Below are positions 1 through 9,600 of a stretch of 23,672 nt of DNA, piece by piece (the stretch's first letter is position 1; the number at the start of each line of letters is the position of its first letter). The DNA is from JAXJYR01 sp964593515. GTDB lineage: Bacteria > Bacillota_I > Bacilli_A > Erysipelotrichales > Erysipelotrichaceae. The stretch spans positions 1 through 23,672 of the forward strand of contig CAZQJH010000010.1 in NCBI GenBank assembly GCA_964593515.1, read 5' to 3'. The notes under the pieces were generated by a model. That model did not search any database, was not told the DNA's origin, and saw only the letters and a list, made by a program, of their open reading frames with translations. The position numbers and the translations under genes are program-made.

Positions 1-16
1 GCTTAATAGCTGTCAT
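1..16 (-). CDS. start of a downstream operon gene, truncated by the window edge
   Basis: Only five codons are visible (M-T-A-I-K). The ATG overlaps the TAA stop of the aminotransferase gene by one base (TAATG), the same arrangement as at the next junction upstream, which suggests translational coupling. No clear Shine-Dalgarno sequence precedes it. The product cannot be judged, and this start could be spurious. Confidence 0.35.
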
Positions 17-1194
17 TATTTTTCATATAAGTTATGGTCAATTAAAAATTGTTCAATTCTTTCTAAAGCAACCTTAATATGATCAATACTATAAGCATAA
101 GATACGCGAATAAATCCTTGTCCAGCATCACCAAAAGCACTACCTGGTACACAAGCTACTTTTTGTTCTTTTAGTAATAATTCACAAAATTCTTCACTAC
201 TCATTCCACTATTACTAATATTAGGGAAGATATAGAAAGCTCCTTGTGGTAAATGCGTACTTAAACCTAAACGATTAAACCCACTTGTAATATAGTTACG
301 ACGGGCACGATAAGATTCACGCATCTTTTCAACTTGATCATCACCATTACGCATTGCTTCAATAGCTCCATATTGAGCAGCACTAGGTGCCGACATAATT
401 ACAAATTGATGAATCTTATTCATCGCTTGTGTAAAGGTTTTATTAGCTAAAACATAACCTAAACGCCATCCAGTCATCGCATATGCCTTAGAAAAACCAC
501 TTACAACAATAACTTGATCTTTTATTTCCTCAAAACTAGCAATTGAACAGAATTCACCATCATAAGTTAATTCCGCATAAATTTCATCACTAATTACAAT
601 TAATTCATGTTTTTTAATAATTGGTACTAATTTAGCATAATCTTCATATCCCATTACTCCCCCAGTTGGATTATTAGGAAAGTTAATTAGTAATACTTTA
701 GTTTTATCACTAATGGCTGCTTCTAATTTTTCTGGGGTTAATTTAAAATGTTCTTCATGTGATAATTCAATCGTCTTATTAATTCCATGCGCTAATTGAA
801 TTCCTGGCTCATAAGCAACATAAGCTGGATTTAAGGTAATAACTTCATCCCCAGGATTAACTAATGCTCTTAAAGCAATATCAATTGCTTCACTACCACC
901 AACTGTCACAATAACATTATCTTTAGGATCATAATCTAAATTAAATCTTCTTTTTTGATAATTACATATTTCTTGTCTTAATTCCAACAATCCTTGATTA
1001 GCTGTATAATGGGTTTTTCCTCGTTTAATCGAATAAATTGCTTCTTCACAAATATGCCAAGGGGTATCAAAGTCCGGTTCTCCAACCCCTAATGAAATAA
1101 CTCCTTCCATTTCACTAGCCATATCAAAGAACTTACGGATTCCACTTGGTTTAATGGTTTTCGCACTTTCACTTAAAAACTTTGTATAATCCAT
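16..1194 (-). CDS. PLP-dependent class I/II aminotransferase (AlaT/AspC-like)
   Basis: This 392-aa cytoplasmic protein is a fold-type I pyridoxal-phosphate aminotransferase that moves amino groups between an amino acid and a 2-oxo acid. Visible motifs are GEPDFDTP (about 38-45), the substrate-domain NNPTG (174-178), the cofactor Asp in SDEIY (D203), and the Schiff-base lysine K236 in SGFSKAYAMTGWRLG. A C-terminal arginine in FIRVSYA is the usual carboxylate-binding residue. Length is normal for the family. The ATG overlaps the stop of the Lrp/AsnC gene by one base, so the two are probably translated together. In Bacillus subtilis a comparable regulator/transaminase pair is AlaR-AlaT (YugG-YugH), so alanine is a reasonable substrate guess. 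Aspartate or aromatic substrates cannot be excluded. Confidence 0.93.
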   Translation of the reverse strand: MDYTKFLSESAKTIKPSGIRKFFDMASEMEGVISLGVGEPDFDTPWHICEEAIYSIKRGKTHYTANQGLLELRQEICNYQKRRFNLDYDPKDNVIVTVGGSEAIDIALRALVNPGDEVITLNPAYVAYEPGIQLAHGINKTIELSHEEHFKLTPEKLEAAISDKTKVLLINFPNNPTGGVMGYEDYAKLVPIIKKHELIVISDEIYAELTYDGEFCSIASFEEIKDQVIVVSGFSKAYAMTGWRLGYVLANKTFTQAMNKIHQFVIMSAPSAAQYGAIEAMRNGDDQVEKMRESYRARRNYITSGFNRLGLSTHLPQGAFYIFPNISNSGMSSEEFCELLLKEQKVACVPGSAFGDAGQGFIRVSYAYSIDHIKVALERIEQFLIDHNLYEK

Positions 1195-1682
1195 TATGGA
1201 GTCACCACCAATCGTTTATCTTCTTTTTGTTCTTCATCAAAAACAAAACCATTTTCTTTATATTTCTTTAAAACAAATAAAGTAGATGTTGAAGTTACTT
1301 TATCAGTTGTAGCTAACTTAGAACCTACAAAGTTTGCAATTTCTTGCATAGTTTTTCCATATACAATAACAACAAATTCACTACTTCCACTTAATAAGTA
1401 CATTGTATCAACTTCTGGATAACGATATAAGTTAGCCGCAATACGATCATAACCATAATCACGTTCAGGCGTAACTGTTACCTGAATAAGGGCCATTACT
1501 CTTTCTTTATTAGTTTTATCCCAGTTAATAATGGTATGATATCCACAAATAATCTTATTTTTTTCTAATTCATCCATCGCATGAATTACACTTTCTTCAT
1601 CAGATAATAAAATATCAGCTAAGTCTTCCGTTGAATAACGGGCATTTTCACTTAATAATGATAATAATAACGCTTTTTCCAT
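1194..1682 (-). CDS. Lrp/AsnC-family transcriptional regulator
   Basis: This 162-aa protein has the two-part Lrp/AsnC plan. An N-terminal winged helix-turn-helix (about residues 3-50, ARYSTEDLADILLSDEESV) is followed by a RAM effector-binding/oligomerisation domain (about 60-140, including YLLSGSSEFVVIVYG). The family senses amino acids and usually controls amino-acid metabolism. Its one-base overlap with the following aminotransferase gene suggests that this enzyme is the target or a co-regulated partner. The gap to comFC upstream is only 24 bp with no visible terminator, so it is probably transcribed with the comF genes. The Shine-Dalgarno sequence is weak (GAGTGG, about 8 nt before ATG). 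The C-terminal ~20 residues are charged and look family-atypical. Confidence 0.9.
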   Translation of the reverse strand: MEKALLLSLLSENARYSTEDLADILLSDEESVIHAMDELEKNKIICGYHTIINWDKTNKERVMALIQVTVTPERDYGYDRIAANLYRYPEVDTMYLLSGSSEFVVIVYGKTMQEIANFVGSKLATTDKVTSTSTLFVLKKYKENGFVFDEEQKEDKRLVVTP

Positions 1683-1706
1683 AACAATCCCACTCTTTCA
1701 TTTATC

Positions 1707-2387
1707 TTATATTTTATTATTTTTTTCTTTCCTTGTAAACCTCTTTTTACACTTCACATGTTCATGATGCATACTAATAACCATACACTTAACTTCTACT
1801 TGTTGCTTATGTAACAATTCAACACATGCCTTCATACTTTCACCACTAGTACATACATCATCAATCAGTAATACTTTAGAATTTGTGAAAGTAAAACCTT
1901 CTTTTAAAGCTATTACATCTTTAACTAAATGTCGTAACCCTTCTCCTTGCCTAGATTGCTTATAATTACTTTTCTTATAAAAAGGATTAATAACTTCTAC
2001 TCCTTCAAAAATCTCAACTAAAGGAATAAACCCTCTTTCCCTAATTTTATAATCACTACTAGGTAAAATAACTAATTGATATCCTTTATATTTCTTTAAA
2101 ACATATTGCACAAAATCCTTAAAAACAACCTTTAAAGCTACATCACGACCTTCTTTAAATTGAAACAATAACTTTTCCATATAATCATCATATACATAAT
2201 AACTATCAATTAGAACTTCATTAACTAATACTTCTTGTTTAAGTAATTTCATTTGTGAACGACAATCACTACATAAACAATCACGACGCATTAAAAAATG
2301 TTCAATTGTTTCATTATGATAAATTGAATTTAAACAATATACACATAAATCATCTTGATGATTATTAAATAACTTAATTATTCCCAT
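1707..2387 (-). CDS. comFC: ComF-family phosphoribosyltransferase-like competence protein
   Basis: This 226-aa protein belongs to the ComFC/GntX-type family, which is needed for natural transformation in several Firmicutes and acts in the cytoplasm with ComFA. An N-terminal zinc-binding region has C15-x2-C18 and C39-x2-C42. The C-terminal half is a type I phosphoribosyltransferase fold with the PRPP-loop motif IDDVCTSGES (about 175-184) and the RERGF segment (116-120). The start overlaps the end of comFA by 14 bp, so translation is coupled. The lysine-rich tail (KKRFTRKEKNNK) is an oddity. The biochemical reaction of the family is not settled, so no substrate is assigned. Confidence 0.9.
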   Translation of the reverse strand: MGIIKLFNNHQDDLCVYCLNSIYHNETIEHFLMRRDCLCSDCRSQMKLLKQEVLVNEVLIDSYYVYDDYMEKLLFQFKEGRDVALKVVFKDFVQYVLKKYKGYQLVILPSSDYKIRERGFIPLVEIFEGVEVINPFYKKSNYKQSRQGEGLRHLVKDVIALKEGFTFTNSKVLLIDDVCTSGESMKACVELLHKQQVEVKCMVISMHHEHVKCKKRFTRKEKNNKI

Positions 2388-3534
2388 TTAAATCACCATT
2401 CATCATTTCAATAACTTCACAACATTTTTTTATCTTTTGACTTTTATGTGAACATAAAAATATTCCTTCTCCTTTAGGAGCATCCATCTTACGTCCTACC
2501 CTTCCAATTATTTGAATTAAACTAGCTTCATGAAATACTTGATGGGTTGCATCTAAAACAATAACATAAACACCTTTAATCGTAATTCCACGCTCTAAAA
2601 CCGTGGTACATATTAAAAAATCATATTCACCTTTATTCATCTTATTAATTAATTCATCTTTATTATTACTTTGACTGGTAAATAAAGCACATTTCATAAA
2701 CCAACGTAATATATTATATAATTGTTTTCCTCGTTTAATAGTTGGTACAAACAATAATACTTTAATTCCTAATTTACGCCATTTATAAAGGTAATATAGA
2801 GCAATTATTACCTGGGTAATATATGGAACTGTGATAATCTTAGGTACAATTAAAGGATATCCATGTGGTCGTTTAAATAGTTCTACTACTTCCATATCAC
2901 CGCAATCAATTAAACGCCTTATTTCATCATCAGGTGTTGCGGATAACATTAATTTCTCACCTATACAAGCTTGATAAGTAATTTGTTGTAATAATTTATT
3001 CCCCCGATAAGGGAAAGCATCTACTTCATCCATAATCAATAAATCAAACCAACCATAATAACGATATAATTGATGCATCGTACATACAATTAAATCCCCA
3101 TCGGTAATATCACAATGACCTTCACAAACTGCTACTACTGATAACATTGGAAAAGCTTCTTGTAATCTACTAGCTAACTCTAAAACCACTTGCCTTCGCG
3201 ATATAGCAAAACCAACTTTCTTCCCTTGATTTAAATAATAAGCAATCGAAGCCATCGTAAGTTCAGTTTTACCAGCTCCACAAGCAGCATATACAAACAC
3301 ATCCTTACCTTGTTTTAAATAAGCTAATATTTGTTGGGAAACTATTTCTTGTTCATAACTTAAAGCATAAGGTAAATGATAACTAGCCTCAATAACTTTC
3401 TTATTAACCTTTCTTTTTCTAGGCATTTCTCCGACATTAACTCGATGAAACCCTACACACTTACGACAATAATAAACCCCATGATCATTATAAAAATATC
3501 GTTCATCTTCATTAGCGCATCTTTCACAACGCAT
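2374..3534 (-). CDS. comFA: ComFA-like DEAD/DEAH-box DNA translocase/helicase
   Basis: This 386-aa protein matches ComFA, the superfamily 2 ATPase at the inner face of the membrane that helps pull transforming single-stranded DNA into the cell. It begins with the zinc finger typical of ComFA (C3-x2-C6, C23-x2-C26). Helicase motifs follow in order: Walker A GAGKT (86-90), Walker B DEVD (169-172), SAT (198-200), and an arginine-finger motif VI, QIIGRVGRK, near residue 350. A Shine-Dalgarno sequence GAGGTGG lies 7 nt before the ATG. It is the first gene of a tight operon with comFC (14-bp overlap). It is somewhat shorter than Bacillus ComFA but no core motif is missing. Transformation genes elsewhere in the genome would be needed for function. 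Confidence 0.93.
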   Translation of the reverse strand: MRCERCANEDERYFYNDHGVYYCRKCVGFHRVNVGEMPRKRKVNKKVIEASYHLPYALSYEQEIVSQQILAYLKQGKDVFVYAACGAGKTELTMASIAYYLNQGKKVGFAISRRQVVLELASRLQEAFPMLSVVAVCEGHCDITDGDLIVCTMHQLYRYYGWFDLLIMDEVDAFPYRGNKLLQQITYQACIGEKLMLSATPDDEIRRLIDCGDMEVVELFKRPHGYPLIVPKIITVPYITQVIIALYYLYKWRKLGIKVLLFVPTIKRGKQLYNILRWFMKCALFTSQSNNKDELINKMNKGEYDFLICTTVLERGITIKGVYVIVLDATHQVFHEASLIQIIGRVGRKMDAPKGEGIFLCSHKSQKIKKCCEVIEMMNGDLNGNN

Positions 3535-3546
3535 ATCATCACCACC

Positions 3547-3569
3547 TCATTTATAATATACGTATGAAA
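3547..3569 (-). promoter_or_regulatory. candidate comFA promoter with a com-box-like element
   Basis: The minus strand reads TACGTATATTAT 20-30 nt before the comFA ATG, preceded by CTTTTCA. TACGTATA differs by one base from the TACGAATA com-box used by the ComX/SigX competence sigma factor in streptococci. TATTAT can equally be a plain -10 box, but I see no good -35 at 16-18 nt. TACGTA is self-palindromic and AT-rich DNA gives such matches easily, so this is tentative. Confidence 0.25.
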
Positions 3570-3593
3570 AGTGCTAAATTATGAAAAAAAGGT

Positions 3594-3625
3594 AAAAAAA
3601 GCATTGTCATCACGACAATGCTTTT
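3594..3625 (-). terminator. intrinsic terminator after the surface-protein gene
   Basis: On the minus strand GCATTGTC-GTGAT-GACAATGC forms an 8-bp stem, extended by A-T pairs, and is followed by seven Ts. It lies 26 nt after the stop codon. It is nearly identical to the rpoC terminator at 12150-12181, differing in one loop base over about 30 nt. Confidence 0.9.
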
Positions 3626-3652
3626 AACCTAACAAGGGAGGGGGAGTCCCTT
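3623..3652 (-). other. C-rich 3' UTR segment complementary to the gene's own RBS region
   Basis: Just after the stop codon the minus strand reads CTCCCCCTCCCTT and then TGTTAGGTTAAA. The last 12 bases are a perfect complement of TTTAACCTAACA, which lies directly upstream of the AGGAGG at 11661-11678. The CCTCC two bases further upstream can pair with GGAGG of that Shine-Dalgarno sequence. The same segment can also fold locally (AAGGGA/TCCCTT around a 7-nt loop, 3634-3652). Complementarity is seen directly; a regulatory role is inferred. Confidence 0.5.
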
Positions 3653-6600
3653 ATTTACGGGCATAATCTTTTCTTTCTTGATAACTAGTAATTAATAAAC
3701 CAAGAGCACTTACAGCTAACATTACTACCCATAATCCCATGTTAGTTGTATCACCAGTCTTAGGTGTATCTTCTTTTGGTTTTTCTACTTCAGTATAAGT
3801 ATTAACAAAGATAATATCATTAACTACTTCTTCATTATCTACTTTAGTAATAACTACTGATTTAACTACTAAATCACCATTTTCATTATCAACAACTTCA
3901 ACTGTAACTAAGTATTGAGTCTTATCATAAGTTACATCTTTATCATTTCCACTTTCTTCAGATACAACAAATGTATAAGTTCCAGCTTCGGTAAAGTTAA
4001 TCTTATCAAAGACTACCTTACCATCTTTAGTATTAGTTGTTTTAGAAATAATTTCATCATTACTATTTTTAATTACGAATGTGAATTCCCCTTCTTTTAA
4101 TTCACGTCCAGTTAAGTTTTTAATAGCACTAATTTCAATTTCCACATCTTTAGCTTTATAGATATTGTTGAAGATTACATCTTCACTACTTACATCATCA
4201 CTAGTATATGTAACTTTCACAATTTCTAATTTTCCACTATTATCAGCTACAACAACTTCAACATTGTATACTTTTTCATCATAAGTAACTCCGCCTAAAG
4301 CATTATTTGTTTCGCTAATTGTATAGTAGTATGTACCAGCTTCTTCATATGTAATTGCTTCAAAGCTAAATTTACCATCAGCATCATTGCTAACTTTTGC
4401 TACTAATTGTTCAGCATCATCTTTTAATACGAACTCAAATTCATTAGCTTTTAAGTCACGTCCTTCTAGATGTTTAACTCCACTAATTACAAAGTCAACT
4501 GGTGCTGGTTTATATGTATTATTGAAGACAATATTTTCAACTTCATCATTAGCTACTTCATAAGTAACACTTGTAACTTCTAAGTATCCACCTTTATCTT
4601 CAACTACTACACTTACGTTATATACCGTTTCATCATAAGTAATACCAGCTAAGTTATCATTTGTTTCACTAATTGTATAGTTATAAGTACCAACTTTAGT
4701 ATAAACAATCTTACTAAATTCAACTTGACCATTAGCTTTATTAGTTGCACTAGCAACTACTTTACCTTCATTATCTTTAATAACAAAGTTAAATTCTTCC
4801 GCTACTAATTCACGTCCTTCAAGTTGTTTATTAGCTTTAATAACTAATTCAGTATCACTTGCTTTATATGAGTTATTGAAGACAACATCATTAACTCTAC
4901 CATCAGCTAAAGTATAAACAATACTTGTAACTTCTAAGTATCCACCTTGATCTTCAACTACTACTTTAACATTGTATACTTTTTCATCATAAGTAACTCC
5001 AGCTAAACCATTATTAGTTTCGCTAACTGTGTAGTTATAAGTTCCTACTTCACTATATACCATTCTTGCGAAATTGAAACTTCCATCAGCATCATTTGTA
5101 GCAGCACTAATTAAGTTTCCATCACTATCTTTTAATTCAAAGCTAAATTCTTCACCTTTTAATTCACGTCCACTTAATTGTTTAGTACCATTAATAATTA
5201 ATTCAGTACTTGTTGGTTTATAGTTGTTTTCAAATTGTACATTTGAATAAACTACTCCATCCCTTAAGTAATTAATTGCATCAACTTTTAAATGACCTTC
5301 ATGATCATTCACATCAACTACAACATCATATACAGTTTCATCATATGTAATTCCAACTAAACCATTATTAGTTTCTTTAATTGTATATTTGTGTTTTCCA
5401 GCCTTATCAAAATCTAAGGTAAATGTTACTTTTCCACTAGCATCATTAGTCGCTGTAGCAACTAATTCATTGTTTTTATCATATAAGTTGAAAGTGAATT
5501 CGTCAGCTACTAAATCACGACCAACTAATACTTTATTAGCTTCTATTGTTGCTTGAGTTGTGCTAGGTTTATATTCATTAACGAATTTAATTGTTGCTTC
5601 ATCAATAGTTCCTAAACCATCAACACTAGCTTTTAATTGACCATTATCATCAGTAACGGTAATTGTTACAATATATACTTTATCATCATATGTGTAACCA
5701 TCTTTACCTAAGTTAGTTTCTTTTACTTCATATTTGTAAATACCAACTTGATTGAAAGTAATTGCTGCAAATTGGAATGAACCAGTTGCACTATTAGTAG
5801 CTTTATAATCACTAGGGATTGGAGCATTTGGTGTTAAAGCTCTAATTGTGAATTCAAATTCATCTTTAACAAGATCTTTGTGTTCACTACGTAATTCTTT
5901 ATTACCAAAAATAACTACATTAGTTTCATCTGGGTTATAAGTATTATTGAAGATAATTTCAACATCTTCACCATCTTGGTTAGTAATAGTTGTTTCTACT
6001 ACTAATTTAGCTGTAGCATAATCATCTTTCACAACTACTTTTACGTTATAAACACTTCCATCATAGCTCATACCACCTAATTCACCTTGTACTTCACGAA
6101 TTGTGTAGTAGTATGTTCCTCTTTCATTAAATTCAATATTTCCAAATACTACCTTTCCATCAGCATCATTTGTAACTGTTGTATTAGTTGGCATTGGCAC
6201 ATTATCAACACCTTCAATTACGAATGAGAATTCACCACCAACTAATGTATAACTATTTCCATCAGATGCACTTACTACTTTTGTTGCACTTAAGCTTAAT
6301 GGATCACTAGCACTTGATTGATAAGTATTTGTGAAGTTTAAAGTAGCTTTGTTTGTTGAAGTGTTATTAACATCAACTACAATCTTCGCGTTAGCACTAT
6401 CATCAGTTGCGATAATAGTTACTTCTTTAACATTTGTATCGTATGTAACACCAGCAATACCACCATTAATTTCACTTACTTTAAATTTGTAAGTACCAGG
6501 TTTATTAACAGTAATATTTACACTAGCTTTATCATCTTTATCAGTAATTGTATAAGTTGTTGAATGATTAACTTCATCATCGAATGTAAAGACGATATCT

Positions 6601-9600
6601 TCATTTTCAATAGCAGTTAAAGTAGCTTCATCATCAACTTTTACTTCAAAGTCAAATTTATCACTTGCTAACCATTCATCATTAACACGTCCACTGAAAT
6701 CTTTTGTAATTTCAATTGTTGCTTCAGCAGCTTGAGCACGGTAAATATTAGTAATGTTATTTCCACCATGTAAACCTGTTAATGTAGCTGTTAAGTGACC
6801 ATTACGATTATCAACTACTGTATATTCAGCAACAATATTTTGTGTACTATAAGTAATACCAGGAACTTTATCTTCATCAGCTGGAACTACTTCTTGAACA
6901 GCAATATAATATGTACCTGCTTTAGTAAAAGTAATTTCATCGAAAACAATATTTCCATTAGCTTTATTAGCTACAGTTGTAACACTAGGAAGAATTACTC
7001 CATCACTAGATTGAGCACTTAATACACTAATTGTAAAGCTAAATTCACCTTCTTTAAGTCCATCAACACGTTGTCCATCGATTAATTTATTAATTAATGG
7101 CATCGTAACTTTGACATTTTCAGTTTTATAAGTATTATTGAAAACAACATAATCAGCTGTTGTCCAAGTACCATCAACACTCTTTTCTAATGTAGTACTT
7201 GTTACAACTAAGTTACCTTCTAAATCATCTTCAACAATTACTGTATAACGGAAGTTACTATTATCGTAAGTAGTTCCTCCAACTGGATTATGTGGAATTA
7301 CTTCACTAATACGGTATTCATATTTACCAGGTTCTACATATTTAGCATCTTTAATAATATCAATAGTTCCTGTATATACACCATCATTACCGCTAGCATC
7401 ACCACTATGTGATACTAAACGACTTCCCATATATACATCATTGTGGAATAATGTTACATCAAAGAAGAATTCCCCTTCTAATAATGTTTTACCAGTTAAG
7501 TTTTTACTACCAATTAAACTAACTCCATCACCTTTATATGTACTTGTATAAGTATTAGTAAATTCAGCAGCGTTTTTACCATTGTTATAAGTAATAGATA
7601 CAATTTCTAAGTTTCCATCATCATTAGTATCATCTACAACAATTGATACTCTCACAACACTATCATCATAAGTAACACTAGCTTCATCACCTTTAGTTTC
7701 ATTTACTCTAAAGACATAAGTACCAGCTTTTTTGAAAGTAATATTCGCAAATGAGAAACCTTGTGCTTGACTATCTTTACCATTCATCACATAAGCTTTA
7801 TAACTAGGTACAACTACAAGACCATCATTAATCGCTTGTGTTGTTGCTGTATTAGGTGTTAAATTAAATTCAAATTTTTCGTTAGCTTTCATATCTCTAC
7901 CAACTAATGTTTTTAATCCATTAATTGATGTACTAACTGAGTTAGGTGTGTATTCGTTATGGAAAGTTACAACTCTTTCATCATTTGGATAAATAGCTGA
8001 AACTTTTAATACATCACTAGTTGGATCTAATTCAACCACAACATCAATTGTATATACTGTTTCATCATAAGTCATACCATTAACTTTATTAGTTGGAATA
8101 ACTTCACTCATTTGGTAACGATATGTAATTGAATCACTTCCATCAGGTACTAAATCTTGAGTAAATTCAACCCCTGGGAAAGTAATTGTACGACCTTCAT
8201 TAGTTGTAATACATGTACCATTAATACTACCACTAGGCATTGGCACTTTACTAATATCAGTATCAACTACAACATTATTTTCTACAATTCCAATTGCTTT
8301 TAATTCAAAGTCAAACATACCAGATACTAAAGGTTTTTGACCTGAATTATCTTTGTATTCTTTAAAGGCTACTGGCACACGAATTACTGGACCAACCGCA
8401 TATTTATTAGTGAAGATAATTTCATCTTCACTTCCTTGACCTGGGTTCATGACAATTTGATTATTGTCATCATATGTAAATAATTGTTCACCTAAGTCAT
8501 TGTATAATCTTTGGACTTCAGAATCACTTACGCTTAAAGTACCATCTCCATTATCAACAACATTCACAACCACACGATATACTGCTCTTGAGTATGTCAT
8601 ACCTGGAAGATATGCATCGTTTTCTGGTTCATCTTCAACGATAATATAACGGAATGTACCAGGTTTAGTAAATTCAATTGTACCAAAGTTAAAGCTAACT
8701 TCACTTCCACTTACTTGTGATCCTTTCACAACAACCCCTTTATCGCTATCATAATTAGCTGGAAGTGGTGCATTGTTATAAGGAATTAATAAGAAGTTAA
8801 ATTCATCATTTTCATCCCATTCACGACCGTCTAATACTTTAGTAACTTTTAATTCATCACTAGTTGGCCATGTAACTGGGTTAACTTTATATGTATTAGT
8901 GAAATAAGCATAGCTAGTTTCCCCAGCTTCAATAATACCACTTTCACCTTCACTTGTTGTTGTGAATCCATCAACGCTTGTTTCCACAACTTCATATGTA
9001 ACATCAGCTGGTAAACCATAAATAGTAGCAACTTCACCATCTTTTAAATAAACTTTGTTATTTAATTTAGTTAAAGTACCTTCACTTACATTATTACCAT
9101 CTTCATCAACAATTACATAACTAAATTCACCATGGTTATCAACCCCATTGTTTAATTCAATGGTGAATTCATAAGTTTTATCAGGAGCAGTAAGTCCATC
9201 ATCACTAGTTACTTCTTTACTAATTTGTAAATCTCCTCCCGCAACCATTGTTAATAAACCATTATTTCCTAAATAAATAACGAAACATCCATCGTATCCA
9301 TCTTTAGGATCCTTTTCAATTCCATCCCAATCAAATTCAGGTGCATAGAAGTCTTCAGCTGTATTTGTTCGGTTATATAATTTAGTTCCTTCGAATAATA
9401 AGATACGGTTTAAACGTGGAGAACCTTTAGCACGATATAAATATCCATCATCTCCCGTAATAATTTCTGTTTGTTTTAATTGTTCACCAGTTCTTTCAAC
9501 AGCTTTAAGCACTTTTTCATTACCATGGTAGTATTCTAAACGATAGTAATAAGTTGTGCTATCACCTAATCCTTCATCACTAGTAACTTGTTGAGTTAAA

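Noticed and set aside
3795..8895. CRISPR or DNA-level repeat array
   Set aside because: The periodicity is protein-level domain repetition in a continuous reading frame, with 117-118 codon units and no short palindromic repeats with spacers.
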